Under the pieces are notes generated by a model. The model was not told the origin of the DNA and did not search any database. It saw only the letters and a program-made list of their open reading frames with translations. From Paenibacillus sp. PAMC 26794 (lineage in GTDB: Bacteria > Bacillota > Bacilli > Paenibacillales > Paenibacillaceae): a DNA stretch of 42,370 bases. Every line of letters starts with the position of its first letter. The stretch's first letter is position 1. The stretch spans positions 1 through 42,370 of the forward strand of contig NZ_ANHX01000078.1 in assembly GCF_000316035.1 (NCBI RefSeq), read 5' to 3'. The translations under genes were made by a program, and so were the position numbers. Below are positions 8,122 to 16,300 of the stretch, piece by piece.

Positions 8122-9303
8122 ATGTCGAAGCAAATTTTGATCTTGGGTGGAGGATACGGCGGTCTGTTGACTGCATTGACTGCGCGTCAATACTTGTCTC
8201 CGGAAGAAGCGACAATTACTGTCGTGAACCGTTACCCTACACACCAAATTATCACGGAACTGCACCGTCTTGCAGCGGGAAGCATTGCTGAACAAGCAGT
8301 TGCTCTTCCACTCGAAAAATTGCTGCGTGGCAAAAACGTGAACTTGAAAATCGATACGGTGGATACAATCAAGCCGGACGAGAAAAAAGTTCTGATGACC
8401 AGCGGCTCCACATACTCTTACGATGCACTTGTCGTTGCCTTGGGCAGCGAAACGGCATTCTTCGGAATTCCGGGATTGCAAGAGTACAGCTTCACGCTCA
8501 AATCGGTTAGCGATGCAAACCGTATTCGTGCACACGTTGAAGCGCGTCTTGATGCTTACAAACAGTCCGGCAACAAAGCAGACGCTACGTTTGTTATTGG
8601 TGGCGGCGGCTTGACTGGTATTGAGCTTGTTGGCGAATTCGCTGACCTGCTTCCTGCAGTATGTCAAGAAAAAGGGATCGATTTCAAAGAAGTATCCCTG
8701 CACACGGTTGAGGCAGGTCCTTCCATCCTGGCAGGATTCCCGCCAGAGCTGGTTGAGCGTGCTAAATCAAGTCTTGAGAAACGTGGCGTTAACTTCATCG
8801 TTGGCGTAGCGATTACTGAGATGAAAGAAAACGAAGTTCTGCTGAAAGACGGCAGCTCCATCCCTACGAGCACGCTCGTATGGACAGGTGGCGTACAAGG
8901 CAACGCGGTTGTTGCTAACAGCGGAATTGAAGTGGATCGTGGCCGTGCGAAAGTTACGGAAGTTCTGCAATCTACTTCTCACAAAGACGTGTTTGTTGCT
9001 GGTGACAGCGCAGTGGTCTTCCCTAGCGAAGGCGCTCGCCCGTACCCTCCAACAGCACAATTGGCTTGGCAAATGGGTGAAACCATCGGTCACAACTTGG
9101 GCGTAATGTTCAAAGGTGGCGCAATGGAATCCTTCACACCAGTATTCTCCGGTACGCTGGGAAGTCTGGGTCGTAAAGATGCTGTCGGCATGATCGGTGG
9201 CAACCAGACTCGTCTGAAAGGTCTGCCTGCAACCATGATGAAAGAAGCAAGTAACATCCGTTACCTGGCTCATATTCACGGTTTGTTCGCACTGGCTTAT
9301 TAA
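8122..9303 (+). CDS. ndh: Type II NADH dehydrogenase
   Basis: A 393-residue flavoprotein that should oxidise NADH and reduce menaquinone at the inner face of the membrane without pumping protons. The N-terminal ILGGGYGGL binds FAD. The second Rossmann motif, VIGGGGLTGIELVGEFA (about 155-171), binds NADH. VFVAGDSAV (about 287) is the FAD-closing motif, and PPTAQLAWQMG follows as in NDH-2 enzymes. Length matches B. subtilis YjlD. The start is ATG 8122 because GGAGG (8111-8115) abuts the other in-frame ATG at 8116. It forms an operon with the DUF1641 gene and ends in a strong terminator, so redox control by Rex is expected from the family. Confidence 0.92.
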   Translation: MSKQILILGGGYGGLLTALTARQYLSPEEATITVVNRYPTHQIITELHRLAAGSIAEQAVALPLEKLLRGKNVNLKIDTVDTIKPDEKKVLMTSGSTYSYDALVVALGSETAFFGIPGLQEYSFTLKSVSDANRIRAHVEARLDAYKQSGNKADATFVIGGGGLTGIELVGEFADLLPAVCQEKGIDFKEVSLHTVEAGPSILAGFPPELVERAKSSLEKRGVNFIVGVAITEMKENEVLLKDGSSIPTSTLVWTGGVQGNAVVANSGIEVDRGRAKVTEVLQSTSHKDVFVAGDSAVVFPSEGARPYPPTAQLAWQMGETIGHNLGVMFKGGAMESFTPVFSGTLGSLGRKDAVGMIGGNQTRLKGLPATMMKEASNIRYLAHIHGLFALAY

Positions 9304-9318
9304 TCTTAATGCCATTCA

Positions 9319-9346
9319 AGGGCGCCCTTTTGGGCGTCTTTTTTGG
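9319..9346 (+). terminator. Terminator of the yjlC-ndh operon
   Basis: GGCGCCC pairs with GGGCGTC around a TTTT loop and is followed by TTTTTT. Confidence 0.85.
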
Positions 9347-9411
9347 TTGTAACTTTTATAGAGAATTGCAGATATCCAGATGTAAATGGGCGCGGCAGAA
9401 GTGGTCGATGT

Positions 9412-9536
9412 GAGGTGGCGTATAAACCACCTAGGGTATATGGCATATTAATGGGACAACGGAAGACTTCACATTTCATAGATGTACTGAACGGGCATGG
9501 ACATGAAGCCGGCGCTTAGAAGCGCCGGCTTTCGTT
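9412..9536 (+). other. Intergenic stretch with two hairpins, the second terminator-like
   Basis: In the 9304-9619 gap, GAGGTGG...CCACCT (about 9411-9432) forms a small hairpin. AAGCCGGCGCT (9506-9516) pairs perfectly with AGCGCCGGCTT (9521-9531) over a TAGA loop and is followed by TCGTTT. The ndh operon already has its own terminator upstream, so this second one has no obvious gene to end. A small RNA transcribed from about 9350-9535 is possible, but no convincing promoter was found. Confidence 0.35.
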
Positions 9537-9619
9537 TAAATTATAGGATGAGCATCTTTAAATAAAAGGAACGGGGAGCCGCAACAAACGGTCCGTTCAA
9601 CTGAGAGGAGAAATGACGT

Positions 9620-10264
9620 ATGAACGTTTTAGTTATAGGAGCAAATGGACAAATCGGTAAGTTTGTGGTGGAGCAGCTGGTACAGGAAGGCAAACATAAA
9701 GTAACGGCCATGATCCGCAAACCGGAGCAGGCGGACGCACTGAAGGAACTCGGTGCCGATGTAGTGATCGGTGATCTGGAGGGTAGTGTTCAGGACTTGG
9801 CTGAGGCAATGAAGGATCATAATGCCATTGTGTTTACGGCGGGTTCTGGCGGATCTACCGGTCAGGACAAAACACTGCTTATTGATCTCGACGGTGCGGT
9901 CAAGACGATGGAAGCCGCAGAGCAGCAAGGAATCTCCAGATATATTCTGGTCAGTGCGTATGGAGCAGATCAACGAGAGAAATGGTCAGAGTCCATTAAG
10001 CCTTATTACGTGGCGAAACATTATGCGGATCGTGCGTTGTTTGCAAGTGATCTGAATTACACGATTATACGTCCAGGTGGTCTCAAGAATGAACCGGGCA
10101 CAGGCAAGATTGCAGTTGGAACCGATCTGGAGCCAGGAAGCATCCCACGTGAAGATGTAGCTCGTGTCATCGTGGCTTCTTTGCAGGAAGAGAAGACTTA
10201 CCGAATGGCCTTTGATCTGATTGCCGGGGAGCATCCGGTTGAAGATGCCTTGGGCAAATTGTAG
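9620..10264 (+). CDS. NAD(P)-binding SDR-family oxidoreductase (NmrA/YhfK-like)
   Basis: A 214-residue atypical short-chain dehydrogenase. VLVIGANGQIGKFVVEQL is the dinucleotide-binding motif, DVVIGDL and AIVFTAGSGG follow as in YhfK/YwnB-type proteins, and YYVAKHYAD holds the YxxxK pair. TIIRPGGL is the conserved late motif. These are often NADPH-dependent reductases or redox sensors; the substrate is unknown. The start ATG 9620 follows gagaggag. It lies 55 bases upstream of the response regulator and may be cotranscribed with it. Confidence 0.87.
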   Translation: MNVLVIGANGQIGKFVVEQLVQEGKHKVTAMIRKPEQADALKELGADVVIGDLEGSVQDLAEAMKDHNAIVFTAGSGGSTGQDKTLLIDLDGAVKTMEAAEQQGISRYILVSAYGADQREKWSESIKPYYVAKHYADRALFASDLNYTIIRPGGLKNEPGTGKIAVGTDLEPGSIPREDVARVIVASLQEEKTYRMAFDLIAGEHPVEDALGKL

Positions 10265-10319
10265 ATGTTATTGTAAGATAACGGGAGAATGAAATGATGG
10301 GGATGAGGGGGAGCGCTGC

Positions 10320-11075
10320 ATGAACGAAGCCGTGCTGGTCATAGAGGATGAGCCCAAAATAGCACGTCTGCTGGAACTGGAGCTACAGTATGAGGGATAT
10401 CAGGTAGGCAAGGCTGGTAGTGGAACAGAAGGACTGGAGAAGTATGCAGAAGGACAGTGGGATCTGATTCTGCTGGATGTAATGTTGCCTGGTCTGAGTG
10501 GAATTGAAGTGTTGCGGCGAGTTCGGGCCAAAGATGCTACAGTACCGATCATTATGCTCACTGCCAAAGATTCTGTAGAAGACAAAGTATCCGGCCTGGA
10601 TCTCGGAGCCAATGACTACATCACTAAGCCGTTCCAGATTGAAGAGCTGCTTGCCCGAGTTCGGGCTGCATTGCGGCTTAGTGCAGTGGCGTCTGTTGTT
10701 TCTTCCGCTTCTTCGTCTACACCTGCTGACACGGGGAATAACTCTTCTGGGCATCAGGATGAAGCTGAGGCGGGCTGGTTGACGGCTGCCGGGTTGAAAC
10801 TAAATGAAGGAACGCGAGAGGTATCCCGAGATGGTGTGGCCATTGAGCTTACTCCACGTGAGTTCGACCTGCTCGTGTATCTGCTGCAGAATCAACGTCA
10901 GGTGCTCAGTCGTGACCAGATTGTGCAGGCCGTGTGGGGATACGATTATTATGGAGATACCAATGTGGTGGATGTGTACATCCGTTATGTGCGCAAAAAG
11001 GTGGATAACGGATTCACACCGCCCTTAATACATACCGTACGGGGCGTTGGATACGTCCTGAAGGAACAGTTATGA
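10320..11075 (+). CDS. OmpR-family response regulator (YkoG-like)
   Basis: A 251-residue regulator. Receiver domain 1-118 has the acidic pocket near Glu9-Asp10, phospho-acceptor Asp53 (LILLDVMLPG) and the Lys of TAKDS/TKPF. A winged helix occupies about 155-250 (LTPREFDLLVYLLQNQRQVLSRDQIVQAVWG, ending VRGVGYVLK). The two are joined by a Ser/Thr/Gly-rich linker of about 35 residues (about 122-156), longer than usual. The start ATG 10320 follows gagggggag. The kinase gene overlaps its stop by four bases. B. subtilis ykoGH is also followed by PepSY genes, which supports the match. The 11-bp repeats before both PepSY genes are its likely targets. Confidence 0.92.
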   Translation: MNEAVLVIEDEPKIARLLELELQYEGYQVGKAGSGTEGLEKYAEGQWDLILLDVMLPGLSGIEVLRRVRAKDATVPIIMLTAKDSVEDKVSGLDLGANDYITKPFQIEELLARVRAALRLSAVASVVSSASSSTPADTGNNSSGHQDEAEAGWLTAAGLKLNEGTREVSRDGVAIELTPREFDLLVYLLQNQRQVLSRDQIVQAVWGYDYYGDTNVVDVYIRYVRKKVDNGFTPPLIHTVRGVGYVLKEQL

Positions 11076-12448
11076 GCCTGCGCAGTAAAATCTACGGATA
11101 TTCGTCTGTATTATTTGCTGTGCTGTTAATCGCGGTGAACCTGTCGGTCTACATCGTGTTTGAGCGGATGTCGATTGATAACGAGGTTAATCGGGTGGAA
11201 GCGGAAGCAGAGTCTATTGTCAAAGGAGTGCGTCAGTCTGCCGGCTCCATTCCGCCGGATGACTTGTTGCGGGCCTACGCGCCTGTGAACGGCATGCTTC
11301 GGATTGTTAATGAAGACGGCACCAGTTCCCCGGTGACGACAACAGCAGCTTCCGAGCAGTTGAGCAAGCTGCCTTATAAGTACGAAAGTGAGAAGAAATC
11401 GGAGTATACCCAAGTTGAGCAGATTGGTTATGTGTGGGTATCAGTCCCGGTCATCTGGCCTGATGGCGAGGTGGTGAATGTACAGGTCACCGAGAGCATT
11501 GCAGAGACGGAGAATCGTCTGTCTGTACTGCGAACTGTGCTTGTGGCGGTCACGATTGTTGCTCTCATTCCAGCCATTATCTCCAGCCGAATTCTGGCGA
11601 ACCGGATGACCAGACCGATTCAGCAGATGACACGTACGATGACTGACATCCAGTCCAGCGGCCAATTCAAGCGTCTTCCACTGGAGGAAGGATCGAAGGA
11701 TGAACTGAAAACGATGGGACAGACGTTCAACCGGATGATGGATCTGCTCGAATCCAACTTTGAACGACAGGAGCGATTTGTATCGGATGCATCTCATGAG
11801 CTCAAAACACCGCTGACCATTATTGAGAGTTATGCCAGTCTGCTACAGCGGCGAGGAAAAGAGCGGCCCGAGGTATTTGATGAAGCGGTGGAGGCTATTC
11901 TGTCCGAATCGGTTCGTATGCGAGAGATGACCGAGCAACTGTTACTGCTCGCGAAGCAGCCAGAGCAGTGGAATGTACAGTTGGAGCGTGTGGATATCAC
12001 AAGACTGGCTACAGACTCCACACGTGCGTTTCGCGAAGCCTATCACCGTGAAGTCCGGTGTGTAGATCCAGGTCCAATCTGGGCGATCAGCGATGAGAGC
12101 AAGCTGAAGCAGCTGTTGTTTATTTTGCTGGATAATGCCCGGAAGTATAGTGAAGATGCAATTGAAGTCAGGCTGGAAGCCAAGGGGCAAGAGTGCCGAA
12201 TTCGGATCGTGGATACCGGGATTGGTATGCGGGAGGAAGAGCTGGAGAAGGTATTTGACCGATTCTACAGGGTTGATCCGGCCAGGACACGCAGCTTAGG
12301 CGCAAGCGGTTCGGGTCTGGGATTGTCACTTGCCAAAGAGCTTGCAGGAGCAGTGGGAGCACGGATCGAACTGACCAGCACCGAGGGTGAAGGCACCGAG
12401 GCTTCGATTATTTTGCCTTTATCCGTTCAGAACGGACCGCTCTCATGA
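11072..12448 (+). CDS. Membrane sensor histidine kinase (YkoH-like)
   Basis: A 458-residue kinase. TM1 is at about 11-31, the extracytoplasmic sensor at about 32-152, TM2 at about 153-173, HAMP at about 175-230. The HisKA domain has phospho-acceptor His242 in SDASHELKTPLT, and the HATPase domain carries an N box (LLDNARKYS), DTGIGM and GSGLGLSLAKEL. It should phosphorylate the regulator encoded just upstream; its ATG lies inside the regulator stop (ATGA), which gives coupled translation. The signal is unknown. PepSY proteins downstream are extracytoplasmic, so an envelope signal is plausible. The last codons contain the first of the 11-bp repeats that precede the next gene. Confidence 0.92.
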   Translation: MSLRSKIYGYSSVLFAVLLIAVNLSVYIVFERMSIDNEVNRVEAEAESIVKGVRQSAGSIPPDDLLRAYAPVNGMLRIVNEDGTSSPVTTTAASEQLSKLPYKYESEKKSEYTQVEQIGYVWVSVPVIWPDGEVVNVQVTESIAETENRLSVLRTVLVAVTIVALIPAIISSRILANRMTRPIQQMTRTMTDIQSSGQFKRLPLEEGSKDELKTMGQTFNRMMDLLESNFERQERFVSDASHELKTPLTIIESYASLLQRRGKERPEVFDEAVEAILSESVRMREMTEQLLLLAKQPEQWNVQLERVDITRLATDSTRAFREAYHREVRCVDPGPIWAISDESKLKQLLFILLDNARKYSEDAIEVRLEAKGQECRIRIVDTGIGMREEELEKVFDRFYRVDPARTRSLGASGSGLGLSLAKELAGAVGARIELTSTEGEGTEASIILPLSVQNGPLS

Positions 12449-12473
12449 AATTCTCATTCTTCTCTTATATACT
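12441..12473 (+). promoter_or_regulatory. 11-bp direct repeats and -10 before the first PepSY gene
   Basis: Consecutive 11-base units TCTCATGAAAT (12441), TCTCATTCTTC (12452) and the weaker TCTTATATACT (12463) lie in phase. The -10 TATACT is at 12468-12473, and no -35 is evident. Tandem half sites with 11-bp spacing placed over the -35 region are typical for OmpR/PhoP-type activators. The second PepSY promoter has the same arrangement. Confidence 0.6.
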
Positions 12474-12526
12474 GATAAGCATCAGATCAACTGGGGATGA
12501 TAAGAGAGTGCATAGGGGGAAACGTG

Positions 12527-13327
12527 ATGACAGAGCATGAGCAGCGACCACCGGAGATGAAACGGCATGAACAGACGAACAGTGGATGGGCGAAATCGCG
12601 AAAATCACTCTGGTGGGGTTCAGGGCTTCTCGTTGTGCTAATTGTGGCAGCTGTTGTGTGGTGGAAGCCGTGGCAATCGACTGGTGCGGTACTTACTGCA
12701 GATGCGGCAGCCCAATCTATACTGGATCAATATCCGGGTGAGATTGTGAATTCCACGTTGAAGGACGGGACGTACATCATGCAGCTCCGCTCGGAGACCG
12801 GACTATATGACGTGCAGGTGGATGCCGTGACGGCTACCGTCAATTCCATCAAACGGCTGGAGTCGAACCCGCAAGCGGAAGAGAAGACGTTATGGAGCCG
12901 CGAGCAGATCAAGACGGCGTTGTTAAAACAACAAACAGATAACCAATTGGTCTCGCTTGAACTTGTGGAGCAGCAAGGCAGTCCGGTATACACCGCGGTA
13001 GTGAAGGCAAAGGATAACAGCCGTCAAGAACTCACGATTGATCCATATACGGGAGAGACGATAGCTTCCAAAACAATAGCAGCCCCGACAACTGAACCAA
13101 CCAAGAATGATCCCAAACCTCAGTTTCTAAGCGAGAAACAAGCCAAGCAGAAGGCACTTGCGGAGATCCCGGGGGAAGTAGATGACATCGAACTGCGTGG
13201 AACCAACAGCGGGAATCCATATTATCTGGTTGAAATTGATCTGGAGGATGGCCGGGAAGCCATTGTGCAGGTGAATGCCATCTCGGGAGCGATTCGTTCG
13301 GTGACTTGGGATGAGGACGATGATTAA
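12527..13327 (+). CDS. Membrane-anchored PepSY-domain protein
   Basis: A 266-residue protein with a cytoplasmic head of about 33 residues, one membrane helix (SLWWGSGLLVVLIVAAVVWW) and an extracytoplasmic part with PepSY-type repeats. The last repeat (about 200-262) is the clearest: SEKQAKQKALAEIPGEVDDIELR followed by YYLVEIDLEDGREAIVQVNAISGAI. PepSY domains are thought to bind or inhibit proteases or sense envelope state. The start ATG 12527 has agggggaa 7 bases upstream; the in-frame ATG 12497 has a weaker context. It lies 78 bases after the kinase and has its own likely regulator-controlled promoter. A tail of acidic residues (DEDDD) ends it. Confidence 0.85.
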   Translation: MTEHEQRPPEMKRHEQTNSGWAKSRKSLWWGSGLLVVLIVAAVVWWKPWQSTGAVLTADAAAQSILDQYPGEIVNSTLKDGTYIMQLRSETGLYDVQVDAVTATVNSIKRLESNPQAEEKTLWSREQIKTALLKQQTDNQLVSLELVEQQGSPVYTAVVKAKDNSRQELTIDPYTGETIASKTIAAPTTEPTKNDPKPQFLSEKQAKQKALAEIPGEVDDIELRGTNSGNPYYLVEIDLEDGREAIVQVNAISGAIRSVTWDEDDD

Positions 13328-13371
13328 CATGTTGCAAGGAACACATTAAATATAGTGTTAAATTGCTTTAG

Positions 13372-13404
13372 AGAGATGATTCCTAATTTAGGGGTCATCT
13401 TTTT
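13372..13404 (+). terminator. Probable terminator after the first PepSY gene
   Basis: AGATGATTCCT can pair, with two mismatches, with AGGGGTCATCT over an AATTT loop and is followed by TTTTT. Confidence 0.6.
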
Positions 13405-13451
13405 CATTTCTTTTAGATTACATACATAATGAACACTCATTAAATGAGCAT

Positions 13452-13517
13452 TCTCTTCATTTTCTCATCAAATTCTAATCTAACTCTCGCTGATCTCTCA
13501 TTCCTGCAGGTTATTCT
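13452..13517 (+). promoter_or_regulatory. Five in-phase 11-bp repeats and -10 before the second PepSY gene
   Basis: Units starting every 11 bases at 13452, 13463, 13474, 13485 and 13496 read TCTCTTCATTT, TCTCATCAAAT, TCTAATCTAAC, TCTCGCTGATC and TCTCATTCCTG. TATTCT (13512-13517) lies 16 bases after the start of the last unit, the same distance as in the first PepSY promoter. A short palindrome, CTCATTAAATGAG, lies just upstream. Probable binding array of the adjacent OmpR-type regulator. Confidence 0.65.
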
Positions 13518-13560
13518 ATAAATGTAGACGAGAACGAAAACAACAACAACGAGGAGATGG

Positions 13561-14196
13561 ATGATGATGATGAACAAACATAAACTTTGGATTGGTAGCT
13601 TGTCAGCAGCAGTATTACTTGGTGGATCAGCCGTAGCGGCTAGCGGGAATGTGAACGGACAATCGGTGCAAACTACACCAACGTCAACAACACAATCTGC
13701 AACACAGAATCAGAACAGCACAGGTAAAATGCTGAATGCATCACAAGCGAAAGCGTTGGCGTTAAAAGCAGCTGATGGTAAAGTGGATGACGTGGATCTG
13801 GAGCGTAGAAACGGCCAAACGTTCTATGAAGTTGAGATCGACAGAAAAGGAACCCATGATGTTGTTGTTCGTCTGGATGCTTATACAGGCAAAATTCTTG
13901 CGGTCGTGGATGATGAAGACTACGATGATGACGATGATTATAAAGGTACTGTAACAGGCAACACATCTAACACCTCTGCTTCCAAGGAGGTCAAATTGAC
14001 GGCATCCCAAGCTTCAAACATTGCGTTGAAACAAGTGACGGGTGGTAAAGTAACCAAAGTCGAGCTGGATCATGATGATGGTCGCTATGTGTATGAGATC
14101 GAGCTGAGAACCGCTCAAGGTGAAGCAGATGTAGATATCGATGCCAACACAGGTAAAGTGTTATCGTTCGACCAGGATTTTGACGACCAAGATTAA
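13561..14196 (+). CDS. Secreted PepSY-domain protein (two domains)
   Basis: A 211-residue secreted protein: signal peptide with hydrophobic core LSAAVLLGGSAVA and a probable cut after AVA, then two PepSY domains. The first is about residues 58-118 (MLNASQAKALALKAADGKVDDVDLE through YTGKILAVVDDED) and the second about 140-209 (LTASQASNIALKQVTGGKVTKVELD through ANTGKVLSFDQDF). They are joined by a run of Asp residues that may bind cations. Four ATG codons in a row leave the start uncertain by a few residues; gaggag at 13551-13556 favours the second or third. This matches the YkoJ/YkoI setting next to a YkoGH-type system. Confidence 0.88.
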   Translation: MMMMNKHKLWIGSLSAAVLLGGSAVAASGNVNGQSVQTTPTSTTQSATQNQNSTGKMLNASQAKALALKAADGKVDDVDLERRNGQTFYEVEIDRKGTHDVVVRLDAYTGKILAVVDDEDYDDDDDYKGTVTGNTSNTSASKEVKLTASQASNIALKQVTGGKVTKVELDHDDGRYVYEIELRTAQGEADVDIDANTGKVLSFDQDFDDQD

Positions 14197-14308
14197 GCAA
14201 TAAGGGCGAGTATATGCCGATAAAACATCATATAAAAACCTGCCTATGAACAGCCGCACACAGCTAGGGATCGTTACATCATGGAGGGGCAGGGCAGGTA
14301 TAGCAGAG

Positions 14309-14333
14309 GACGCTTCGGGGGAAGCGTCTTTTT
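14309..14333 (+). terminator. Terminator of the second PepSY gene
   Basis: GACGCTTC pairs perfectly with GAAGCGTC over GGGG and is followed by TTTTT. The rest of the 14197-14557 gap holds only the cre-like site. Confidence 0.85.
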
Positions 14334-14518
14334 GCTGTTTATGGAGAGAGCGGAGTATGAAATTGTACATCTTCCGCCGGATTGTTCACTATTCGAGCAG
14401 GAACGTGGCGGATACAATCGGAATCAGGGAGGTGAACGCCCAGCCAGTAATACCAGGAATTCTATTGCTGAAATGCATCATCGATCGGAGGCAGATAAGA
14501 CATATCGATTTTATTTTA

Positions 14519-14532
14519 TGTAAGCGCTTCAT
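14519..14532 (+). promoter_or_regulatory. cre-like site before the galactanase gene
   Basis: TGTAAGCGCTTCAT shares the TGTAA and CG core of the CcpA consensus TGWAANCGNTNWCA and contains the palindrome AAGCGCTT, but its 3' end is one base short of a full match. Position just before the ribosome site fits catabolite repression by a roadblock. Confidence 0.45.
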
Positions 14533-14557
14533 AAAAAACATGGAGGTGCATTACGAT

Positions 14558-16066
14558 ATGGCTATGAACGATGGATGGTTGAAAAAGAATACACATTCAC
14601 ATCGCTTTACCCGCCGCTTAAGTTATCTGCTTGCTTTGGTTTTGGCGCTGCAATCAATAGGTATGCTGCTCGCACCCGGACCGAATGCTTCAGCTGCTCC
14701 GCTCAGTGTAACGAACGGGGTACAGTTCAAGGATACCAATGGCAATGTCGTTCATGCTCATGGGGGCGGGATGATCAAGGCAAATGGGTATTATTACTGG
14801 TTTGGGGAGAACCGTAATACGAATGGAACGTTCAAGGCCGTATCCGTGTATCGTTCATCGGATCTGAAGAACTGGGAGTATCGCAATGATGTCCTCACCA
14901 GCAGCTCGGCAGCCGAGCTAAATATCTCCAACATTGAACGCCCGAAAGTCATCTATAACAGTGCGACAGGCAAATATGTGCTGTGGATGCATAAAGAGAA
15001 TGGTCTGGATTATGGCGAGGCCCGAGTGGCTGTAGCTACTTCGAATACGGTTGATGGCAATTACACGTATGTGGGCAGTTATCGTCCACTTGGGTATGAT
15101 TCCAGAGATATGACGGTATACAACGATAACGGAACCGCTTATCTGATCTCCGCGACCCGAGTGAATGCAGATCTGAATATATATAAGCTGACCCCGGATT
15201 TCCTGGGTGTAGAATCGCTTGTCACAACACTGTGGCCCGGACAATATCGTGAAGCACCTGCTCTATTCAAAAAAGACGGCGTCTACTTCCTGATCACCTC
15301 GGGTGCCACCGGCTGGAATCCGAATCAGGCCAAATATGCGACCGCCTCCAGCATTACAGGCACATGGAGCGGTCTCAGCAACTTCGGAGACAGCACAACG
15401 TATGGTTCTCAATCTACCTATGTTGTTCCAGTAGAAGGTTCGCAGACTACCTCCTATCTCTACATGGGTGATCGCTGGGCTGGTGCATGGAGCGGACCTG
15501 TGCAGGATTCCAAGTATGTCTGGCTGCCACTTTCATTCCCAAGTGCAACCAGTCTGGCGATGAACTGGGCCAGCAGTATTACGATTGATACAGCAACAGG
15601 GACCGTGACCGGTGTGAATACACCGGATGTATGGGACCCGAATGCTTCATATCAGCTGATCAGTCGTAAAAGTAACAAGTTGCTGAATGTCATTGGGGGT
15701 TCTTCCGCCAACGGTGCGGATCTGGAGCAGCGAGCAGATGGGGGAACAACCAGTCAACAGTGGCAGATTACCGATGCGGGCGGCGGTTATGTCAAAATCA
15801 TCAACCGTTCCAGTGGCAAGCTGATCGGTGTGGAGAATGGTGCCACGACCGATGGGGCTGTCATTGAACAGTGGAATGATGGTGGTTGGGCCAGCCAGCA
15901 GTGGCAGCTCGTCAGTGTAGGCGGTGGGTATTATAAACTGAAGAACCGCAGTACAGGCAAGGTCTTGGACATCTCCGGTCAATCCTTGGTAGATGGGGCT
16001 GCGGCCATCCAGTGGACGGATAATGGGGGTACGAATCAGCATTTTCAGATTGTTAAGGTGCAGTAA
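14558..16066 (+). CDS. Secreted GH43_24-type exo-beta-1,3-galactanase with ricin-type lectin domain
   Basis: A 502-residue secreted enzyme with signal peptide (core YLLALVLALQSIGMLLA, cut near ASA-A47). Residues about 50-350 form a five-bladed GH43 domain of the exo-beta-1,3-galactanase subfamily, which removes galactose from arabinogalactan main chains. Landmarks are VVHAHGGGMIKANGYYYWFGE, NIERP (Glu127), SRDMT (Asp184), YREAPA (Glu232, likely acid) and GSQST (Gln285). The usual catalytic Asp base is absent, as known in this subfamily, where a Gln or Glu takes part. Residues about 363-502 are a CBM13 beta-trefoil with three QxW/QxF-type repeats (QQWQI, QQWQL, QHFQI). GGAGGTG is 10 bases before ATG 14558; an open extension to 14246 is not supported. 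Substrate is inferred from the family. Confidence 0.85.
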   Translation: MAMNDGWLKKNTHSHRFTRRLSYLLALVLALQSIGMLLAPGPNASAAPLSVTNGVQFKDTNGNVVHAHGGGMIKANGYYYWFGENRNTNGTFKAVSVYRSSDLKNWEYRNDVLTSSSAAELNISNIERPKVIYNSATGKYVLWMHKENGLDYGEARVAVATSNTVDGNYTYVGSYRPLGYDSRDMTVYNDNGTAYLISATRVNADLNIYKLTPDFLGVESLVTTLWPGQYREAPALFKKDGVYFLITSGATGWNPNQAKYATASSITGTWSGLSNFGDSTTYGSQSTYVVPVEGSQTTSYLYMGDRWAGAWSGPVQDSKYVWLPLSFPSATSLAMNWASSITIDTATGTVTGVNTPDVWDPNASYQLISRKSNKLLNVIGGSSANGADLEQRADGGTTSQQWQITDAGGGYVKIINRSSGKLIGVENGATTDGAVIEQWNDGGWASQQWQLVSVGGGYYKLKNRSTGKVLDISGQSLVDGAAAIQWTDNGGTNQHFQIVKVQ

Positions 16067-16107
16067 GACTTTTTAGATATTAGAAAATAAGGTTCAGCAT
16101 AAAGTGG

Positions 16108-16150
16108 AAGCCCTTGTCTCCTACCATAAGGTGGGACAGGGGCTTTGTGA
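16108..16150 (+). terminator. Probable terminator of the galactanase gene
   Basis: AAGCCCTTGTCTCC pairs with GGTGGGACAGGGGCTT with few mismatches. The T-run is short (TTTGTGATGTG), so it may be weak. Confidence 0.6.
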
Positions 16151-16300
16151 TGTGTTCACGCTTGTTACGTGATGCTTTTACTCGAAGGGGATATCCAGCT
16201 GATGTCTGATATCGTGACCTATTTCCGATCATTACCATCCCAATCTGTGGTAAACTAGTATAATTGTAGAAAAAGATAGAGACAGGAGCTGGATAACGAA

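Noticed and set aside
14246..14557. N-terminal extension of the GH43 gene
   Set aside because: It spans the terminator hairpin of the previous gene and the cre-like site; the signal peptide and GGAGGTG place the start at 14558.
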